The translations under genes were made by a program, and so were the position numbers. Positions 46,501 to 55,691 of a stretch of 64,000 nt of DNA are shown piece after piece. The stretch is from Echinarachnius parma (lineage: Eukaryota; Echinodermata; Echinoidea; Clypeasteroida; Echinarachniidae). The notes beneath the pieces are model-generated. The model made no database searches. It was not told the DNA's origin and saw only the letters and a list, made by a program, of their open reading frames with translations. The stretch's first letter is position 1. Every line of letters begins with the position of its first letter. The stretch is from assembly GCA_037951105.1 (NCBI GenBank), contig JBAMJV010003005.1, positions 46,933 through 110,932 of the forward strand, written 5' to 3'.

Positions 46501-48106
46501 ATTGTTTTCCTCTACAAATTGGCAACTCCTAAATTTCATCGACGGATCAATGGCATAAAAATAGGTGGAAAATATTAAGTAATAACCATTTAAGACAAAT
46601 ATAGTGACTTTGCCGCAAAGATGCCAATTTGAACACAAATATATCTGTTTCACAAATACATGTATCACAATGTGTTGCCAATTTGAGGATTTTTTCTAAA
46701 TTATAGTTATTTACACAATAATAAAAATCATTAAAACATAACTAAAGCAGGTAGAGTAACAAAATAGGGCTCTAAAAATAAAGGAATTTATGCTCTTTCT
46801 TCCTGTACACCTCACATAACTAGTCTTATTCTTACCTAGCTGCATGGGACCCAAGAATGGCTCGTAGGAAATGTGAAATGAATTTCAAATATTTTCTTCT
46901 CCACATCAACAAGTATTACAATCTGGACATTTTGTAACATGTAGGTATCTATATACCCTAAATCTCCGTGTATAAGGCGCACTTTTTTCCGTCGGAAACA
47001 AATAGAAAAAGTTGGGGTGCGCCTTATACACAGGTACAGCAACAACAACAAATATATAAGATAGGTAAAAAATAGGTAAAAAATTCAAGTTTATTAAGCA
47101 AATTACTAATGAATATTCATACATTCATGAGCAGCAGTACTCATTATATATGCAATTATCTAATAATTAACAATTTGTTATAAATTTTTCTCATAATTGA
47201 AGATCTTTGTAAGTAAGTGTCCCAAAACAAAATTTCTTTTTTTTAGAAAGTAGGGGGTGCGCCTTATACACGAGTGCGCCGTACACACGGAGATTTACGG
47301 TAAATGACAATGCAAGTTGTCATATCGCAGAATGGCCCCATAGGGTCCCTATGTGAGTGGGGTTAATATGCTGAAGTGGTCAGTGGCTGGTGAAATGTGT
47401 TAAGCTTTGTCTTATATGTGTGTCTGTCTTTTTTTATGATTCACCCAAACATTATGGTAAATCATAATGTTAGGTACAGGGGATCAAAAGTTATTGATTA
47501 AATAGTACATCACATTATAGATTTTGGCATGATTTCAACTGATTTCATATCTTCTGAGGGTGCCAGAGAGAACATGCGCCAGATGTGAATTGATTGACCT
47601 CGGGTGAGCGTCGTGCCCCCCTGGGGCTCTTGTTATAATAACCCTTTCGTTGATAATTTTAGCAGATTAATAATTCAGCTTCTGACGAGCAAGCATTTGA
47701 AGTGGTCAGTGGGACGAACCACCAACCAAGGTGGTCGATCTGTGGCTCAGTTGGTATAGTTGCCTAGCAATCCAGAGGTCTCGGGTTCAATTCCCACCAC
47801 CCACCAATTTTATTTCTTTCCTTTTCGTCCGTACTTTTGGCAGGTATGATTTGGATGGTGCACAACGTGAACTGCACCCTGAAGGCAAATGCCACCAACC
47901 CGAACAAGAGGCTGTTTTACCTGCTGTTTGGCATTTGCTTCACCCTCTGGTTTGCCATAGAACCAGTCACAATCTACCTCGCTGCCTTCAGGATGTCCCC
48001 CATGAAGAGGTAACGATTATGATGATGATGATGGTAATGACGACAATGATGGTTGTGGTGGTGGTTGTGTTGATGGTGATGGTGCTGGTGGTGATGAGGA
48101 GTAGAG

Positions 48107-48176
<70 letters not shown>

Positions 48177-48753
48177 CATAATCATGATCATGATCATGAT
48201 GATAATGGTGATTTGGTGATGACGATGGTAGTGGTGCTGGTGATAGGGAGGAGGAGAGGGAGGGTGATGATGATAATTGTGATGGTAGTAATCTTCGAGA
48301 TTGAATGACACAGGTCTACCCTGTAGAAGAAGAGGAAGAAGATCATGATGGTAGGTGGTAGTGGTGACGATGATGATCAGGAGGAGGATGATGAGAACAA
48401 TGATGATAACGGTGTTGATGATATTAATATGGTGGTGGTGGTGATGGCGATGAATATGATGATACTAGAGAGTGAGTGAGAAAAAATGTCCCAACTTTTT
48501 AAAGTTGTTTGAAGTATGAACATTTAATCATGATTTTCATGATATATCTTGGGAGAGTTATCCTCTCAGCATATTTTGGTATCCTTTTTGTTTGAATCTC
48601 TGCACGCATGACTGAACAAAAGACAATCTTTATGCAGGCGTCACTACCACTTCACTTGCTTTACAAAAAACATAGGTGAAGTATCACTTTATCAGCAAAT
48701 GTGTTAGTCTAGGCTTCACCCTTTGAATCCTCGTTTGCGGTGTATTTGTCTGC

Positions 48754-48795
<42 letters not shown>

Positions 48796-51700
48796 GTGTG
48801 CACATATGTTATAAATTCTTTCACAATTTGTTTTCTTCCTCACTAGGGCTGTTGACGAGTCACGGGTACCCGAGTCCCGCTGAAAAATGTCGAGTCCCGG
48901 GCGCAAAAATCGATACTCGATATCCCCCCCAAAAAGAGCAAAAGTCCCCTTTTTGAACACCCGAGTTATCTGCCCACTCTCATTTTCTTTTCTTTCCTTT
49001 TTCCCTCTTTGAACGCCCGAGTTTGTCATAAATACGCTGCATTTTTGTCACTTGAATGAACATGTTTTCCCAGCGGCGTGACATGCCGATAGCGAAATCA
49101 ACAAATGGGTATATTTTGGGTACCCGTGACTCGCCCGAAAAATTATCGCGAGTCCCGGGAGGGAAATACTCGCAAAATCGACACCTTTATTCCTCACCCA
49201 GCCACTTGGCGCAAGTGAGATTTTGCAGTCTTCTAAAGATTGTCTGATGCTCAGTCATGCGTGCAGAGATTCAAATAAAAAGGGTACTGAAATATGCTGG
49301 GAGGATAGCTCTACCAAGACATATCATGAAACCCATGATTAAATGTTCATGCTTCGAACAAGACAACTTAAAAAAGTTGGGACATTTTTTCTGACTCACT
49401 CTGTATAGCGACAGTGGTGATAGTGAAAGTCATTGTGGTTAGGGTTAGTGCTAAGATATTGACTAGTGTGTATACTTTCTACAGTAGATGTTAAACTCTT
49501 CACTGCATTTTCTTTATGGTGGTGGTGGAAGTGATGAGGAGGAGAGGAAGTGTGATGATGATGATGATGGTGGTGGTGATGATCAGGAGGAGGAGGAGGA
49601 AGATGGTGCCGATAACAGTGATGATGCTGTTGATTCGGTGGTGGTAGTGAGGGTGGTGATGTTAGTGCTAAGACTATCTACACTCTACAGTAGATGCTTG
49701 ACTCTTGACTGCATTTTCTTTATGGTTTACTTCATTCTACATTGTACATAAATGGTGATGGTGGTGGTGGTGATCAGGAGGATGATGTTTATGATGATGA
49801 TGATTTGCTGGTAATGGTGGTGTTGATGCTGATGGCAATGATGGAGGTGGTGATGGCGATGACTATGATGAAAGTAAGGGTGGTGTTGCTGAAGGTCATT
49901 GTGGTGATTTTAGTGTTGTCACACATCACGGCATAGCATAAAGGAGCCCGACGGATCAAACTTTTTTCAAAATCAAATTATCCGGTGGTGAAAGTCGCCT
50001 CCATAGGTCCATGCATGAAAACTCCATCGTGCGTCTGTTAACGCTATCCGGTGATATGTGACAAGGGCTTTAGATATATTGACTGTGTGTATACTAATTA
50101 CTATCTACAGTAGATGCTCAACTCCTGACTGCATTTTCTTTATGGTTTACCTGATTCTACAGTGTACATAAATGGCAGTAGTAGTGGTGATGAGGAGAAG
50201 AGGGAGGGTGATGATGATTATGATGATGGTGCTGATAACAGTGATGATGCTATTGATGATTTAGTGGTTTTGATTAGGGCCGAGTCGAACCGGATATTTT
50301 CATATCCGGATATGAGCCAAGTAAAAACGGACGGATATTGGATATATTCGATATGAATCAATTTTTTTTTTTTTTTTTTTTACATTTCGGATATATCCGA
50401 TATTCATACGTTTTTTCAATTGGAATCGACAGGACAGTGCGATATTATTCTACAAACTGCTGTCAAGATGAAAGCCTTCGGATATCTCATCATTGATTCT
50501 TCTAAATTTGGCTCTCACTATACCACTAATCTATTCATTAATCCTCTTACCATTTGTTTATTTGTTTTGTTTATTTGTGATATATGTAAAATACCTTAAC
50601 TTTTTTCTTTTTTTTCTTCGTATACCCGTATCCGAGAATTTGAATCCGGTATCCGACCTTCACGGTCGGATATTGGACGGATATCCGTTTGGACTCAGCC
50701 CTAGTATTGATGCTGATGATGATGATGGTGGTGGTGGTGATGGAGATTGACTATGATGAAAGTGAGGGTGATAATGTTAGTGTGAATGGTGTTGTCACAT
50801 ATCACAAGATAGCGTAAACAGATGCCTGACGGATAGAAAATTTGCAAAATCAAATTATCCAGTGGTGGAGGTCGCCTCCATCGCTTCATGCACAAAACAC
50901 TAAGCCGGATAGAACAGAGACGAACGGATTGTTCATTTGGCTCTCCGTCGGGTGTCCGTTTACGATATCCGGTGACACTAGCTTTGAATTTGAATTTGAT
51001 TTTGACATAATGGCTATATCTGAGACTTGGTTTAATTCAAATACAAATATAAATATGTACAATATTCCCAACTATTCACTCGCTCATGTATGTAGAACAG
51101 ACAAAAAAGGTGGTGGTGTTGCTTTATATGTAAATAGTAATATTCAATATACTGTGAGAAATGATTTGTCTTGTACTACTAGTAACTATGAAATGATTTT
51201 TGTTGAATTTAAAGTGAATAGTAAGTCAGTTATTGTAGCATGTATGTATCGTCCGCCAAACACTGATATTACTTGTTTTACTGAAAAAATGATGGATTTA
51301 TTTCAAATATTGGAACGTGAAAAGAAAGATATATATTTGTTAGGGGACTTTAATATAAATTTACTAAGTTATGGTGCTCACACAAAAACAAATGATTTTT
51401 TGGATATGATGTATTCATATTGTATGTACCCTCTAATAGACAAACCAACTCGAGTTTCAGTAAATAGAGCTTCCTTGATAGACAATATTTTCATGAATAC
51501 AATAAAAATTAAAAATCACTCAGGAATTCTTTATGATGATCTTTCTGACCATTTTCCAATTTATAGTATTTCAAGTAACCATGCTAATCAGAGTGTGAAT
51601 ACACCTCAAAATAAACAGAACTTACAAAAACGTGCTATTACTGAATCTAATATCTTGTTATTTAAACAAACATTGATTTCAACTGATTGGTCTAGTGTTT

Positions 51701-54700
51701 ATAGTTGTGATGACGCAAATCAATGTTATGATATATTTCTTGTTAAATTTGTTGGTATATACAATAAATGTTTCCCTCTAAAAAAAATTAAGAATAAGAA
51801 AAAAAGTAAGATTAAGAACCCATGGATTACAAAAGCTATATTTCAATCTATAAAGCGTAAAAATAAATTGTATAAAAAGCAATTGAAAACACCTAGTATT
51901 CAAAATGTAATACAGTACACAAAATATAAAAATGTACTTACAAATATAATACGATGTTCTAAAAAAGAATATTATAAAAATATATTCATTGCAATACAAG
52001 GTGATATGAAGAAAACTTGGAGACAAATAAATGATATTTTTGGTAACAAAAAATATAATGTTCTTCCTAAAAATATGTATTTCGGCGATTTGAAATTAAA
52101 TTCAAGATGTGATATAGTAAAACACTTTAATTCTTATTTTGTAAATGTGGGAAAACATCTTTTGAATTCACTCTCAAGCTCGAGTAATTCATTTGTTGAT
52201 TACCTGTCGCATCCAAACTCATTGTCTTTTTTTGTGAAACCTACATCTATTTATGAAATTGTTAAAATGTCTTCTTTGATTAAAATATCTAAGGCTAGTG
52301 GATCTGATGATATTTCACCTCGAGTAGTAAAAGAATGTATTCATTATTTTGTACACCCATTATGTGATATTTTTAATAAGTCACTAAGCTCTGGCATTGT
52401 TCCTGACAAATTAAAGATAGCAAAAATTATTCCTCTGTTTAAAAAAGATAACCAAGAAAATATAGTAAATTATAGACCTATTGCACTCCTTCCAATTTTT
52501 TCTAAGTTATTAGAAAGGTTAATGTATGACTGACTTTATGATTTTTTGACTAAAAATCATATACTAATTCCTGAACAATTTGGATTCCGTAAAAATCATT
52601 CTACCTCTCTAAGCGTAATTAAATTTACTGATAATATATTACAAAATATGGACAAGGGAAATGTTTGCTGTGGAGTTTTTATGGATCTATCAAAGGCGTT
52701 TGACACCATCGACTACCATATTCTTCTAAAAAAATTACAATTTTATGGACTTAGGGGTTTACCCTTACAGTGGTTCCGAAGTTATTTATTAAATAGAAAA
52801 CAATATGTGGTGGTAGATGGTGTCGAATCCGAATATGCAAATGTAGATATTGGTGTACCACAAGGTTCTGTACTAGGACCTCTCTTATTTTTGATTTATA
52901 TAAATGATGTAATTAATTCCTCTAAATTGTTAACATTTTCACTCTTTGCTGACGATACAGTTGTATTGTATTCAAATAAAGATGTATCATTATTAATATC
53001 TACTATGAATCAAGAACTAGAGAAGCTTAATGATTGGTTTAAATGTAATAAGTTGTTTTTAAATTTCACTAAGACCAAGTATATTATATTTCGTTCTAAG
53101 AATAAAATGATTCCACATGATATAAATCCAATATCAATTAATAATATTATCATAGAAAGAACTGAGACAATTAATTTCCTAGGTATTATTATTCATGAAT
53201 CATTAGATTGGAAATATCATATTATGAACATTTCATCTAAATTATCTAGAAGTATTGGAGTATTGTATAAATTGAAAACATTTTTACCGTCTAGGATATT
53301 GATTTATATTTATAATGCAATCATCTTACCACACTTAAATTATTGTAATGAAATTTGGGGAAACTCATATAAAGTACACACTAACAAGATACTTTTACTC
53401 CAGAAACGTGCCATACGTGTTATTTCAAATAGTCATTATGTTAGTCATTCTCTTCCTATTTTTGTACAATTGAAAACTCTTCCATTGCCTTATCTTGTGA
53501 AACTCAATATTCTTATTTTTATGTTTAAATTACACAGAGGTATTCTTCCAGAAATATTTAATAATATGTTTAAAACCAATCAATTGATTCATACCTATCC
53601 CACTCGGAATTGTCAAAATTTACGCAAACCCATTTCTCATTTAACAATCAGAACCCATTCTATTAGTTTCACTGGTGTTAATGAATGGAATTATATTAGT
53701 AAAGAACTTAAATCTAGCACCACTCTTACTCGTTTCAAAACCCTATTTAAACGCCTGGCGTTTCATGAGCTTTCATCCATGACTGACTAGATCTCTCCCC
53801 TTTCTCCCTCTCTCTTTCCTATCCTGTGTGAATGCGTATGATTGTGATATTTAAAGCTACTGCTATATACTGCTCGTCGTTTTTATCTGTAAATGTCTAT
53901 TTATTGGGGCCTCAAATACAAGCTGCTGCTTCATAGAGGTCCCGGCTTTAAATTGTATATGTACATTTATTTTGTGATATTTTGTATTTTACTATTTTGT
54001 TTGCCGAATAAATTCAATTCAATTCAATTCAGATATTGATTGTATACTATCTGCAGTAGATATTAAACTCTTGATTGCATTTTTTTTAGTGATTTACTCG
54101 ATTCTACGTTGTTCGTAAATGTGTATTACTTGTAATTTCTTGAAATTTCTTCATTGGTAGTCGATTCTAGCCCACTTTTACCTCAATAAATTTTCAGAAA
54201 ATAATTACTAATTCAAACATAGAGAAACTGACCAGAAGTATATAATATAAATGAAAAAGAGCAAAGAAAGTGGGAAAATAATTACTGATAACAATTAAGA
54301 TTACAATTCGAAATATAAAAGAACTATTAAAGTTGATTAATAACAGGCTCCACAAACTAATACAATTATCATAGAAGAACCTTTTTTCTTTTTCTTTTTC
54401 TTTTACTTTTTGGAACCCTCATGACGTAATTGTCCCATTAGCTTGTCTTCCACCATCGTGGTGATCAATTTTATCATTTTTGTTTCCGTATCGACCACAT
54501 TCTGATCAGTTTTATTACTGCTGTCAACAATCCTAATCCTCTAATCCTCTGTTGAGACATTAGCGCCCAGGGGCTAGAGATAAGAAGTGCCAACCCTGAT
54601 AAAAATGTACTGGATGCAAGCTTTAGTGCTCAAAAATCACTACCGCTCCTCAGCCCTCCAGGAGCGGTATTCAGCTAGCTATATAATTACCTAATGTTTT

Positions 54701-55649
54701 CATTTTAAACCATAATGTAATTTAGTATAGCAGATTCCAAAACGGAATGGGTCAACTAATAGCCTGCTTCTGCTATTTGTATGTTTTACACAAAATCCCT
54801 TTCATTTCAGTCCACTGATCAGTAATTGCGTAAAGTGGCTGACAGCTTTTCTTGGTGATGTCGTTATCCTGGCGGCCTTTCCCTTCTTTATTGACCTTGA
54901 AAGAAGCTTCCCATTTCATCGGCAAGTTGACAAGGTATTTATGCATTCCCTATCTGTACCATCATCACCATCATCATCCCCAGTAGCGTAGTAAATAAAG
55001 GAATACATAGATCGTCTAAACCCTCGCTACGGTACTGATCATTACCTTCTCATTACCCCATTAGATTGCATTACCCTTTATTTTGTATGCCACTGCAACA
55101 AAGTTACATACAGAAAGGTGCCCACAAAGGCAGAATTGATTTTACTTACTAAAACTAGAGACTAAATATTTTGGGTGATAGTTATGCGTGTCTACAGCCA
55201 TATAAGAAAAAAATATAATTTGCTTTTTCCACCTACAGATTGGACAAGCATATACTTCAAGTTCTGCAGCCACGGGCGAAGAATGCTTTGATGTTTTCTA
55301 CATCCACGATCACCTGGGCCCATCTACGATCACCTTCAACATCAAGGGGAGTCCCCAATCTCTGAACCAGAGCAGGAACACGTTTGCTTCTGAAGTAATT
55401 TTGCCCCCTATTTTGGGATATTTTATTTTATTAAATGTTTGATTTAGGAATGTTTTTGTCTGTTGCTTTTTCTTTTTTTTTGTGCACTGACTGTTGTGAT
55501 GATTTCCTCCCCCCCCCCAAAAAAAAGGTTTGGTTTAGTTTAGAGCTGAGTCAAATCGAATGGCTATTCGATATCCGACCGTGAAGGTCGGATACCGAAT
55601 ACAAATTTTCGGATACGAATAGCCGGGGGGGGGGGGGGGGGGGGGGGGG

Positions 55650-55691
<42 letters not shown>

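Larger units (their letters stand above)
42470..47635. mobile_element. 5-kb composite repeat in intron 9
   Basis: The left end AGCTCACCTGAGCC-AAA-GGCTCAAGTGAGCT is a hairpin. Its GCTCACCTGAG is mirrored at the far end by CTCGGGTGAGC (47599-47609), followed by CTGGGGCTCTTGTT. Inside are a 7-bp minisatellite, six to seven tandem units of about 322 bp, AT-rich sequence and a nested element. Repeats with this CACCTGAGC hairpin and CGTCCGT minisatellite are widespread in marine invertebrates; I cannot assign a transposase. The right boundary is inferred from the mirrored motif. Confidence 0.55.
50985..54031 (+). mobile_element. Non-LTR retrotransposon (CR1/Jockey-like group), 5'-truncated, one in-frame stop
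   Basis: An endonuclease-reverse transcriptase frame of about 930 codons is open except for one TGA at 52531. The APE endonuclease has SETWF, GDFN and SDHFP. The RT has GFRKNHST, FMDLSKAFDTIDYHILLKKL, PQGSVLGPLLFLIYINDV and FADDTVVLY, with its catalytic Asp residues present. The endonuclease start is missing. The element ends in AATAAATTCAATTCAATTCA, a short tandem 3' tail usual for this group. It is in the same orientation as the host gene, in intron 10. Confidence 0.9.

Noticed and set aside
47730..47806. Functional tRNA gene
   Set aside because: A and B boxes are present but the acceptor and T stems do not pair.
48003..48311. Open frames encoding poly-Met, poly-Ile or His-rich peptides on both strands
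   Set aside because: They are translations of a GAT/GGT microsatellite.
51778..52026. Minus-strand frame over the LINE
   Set aside because: Shadow of the AT-rich reverse transcriptase frame on the plus strand.
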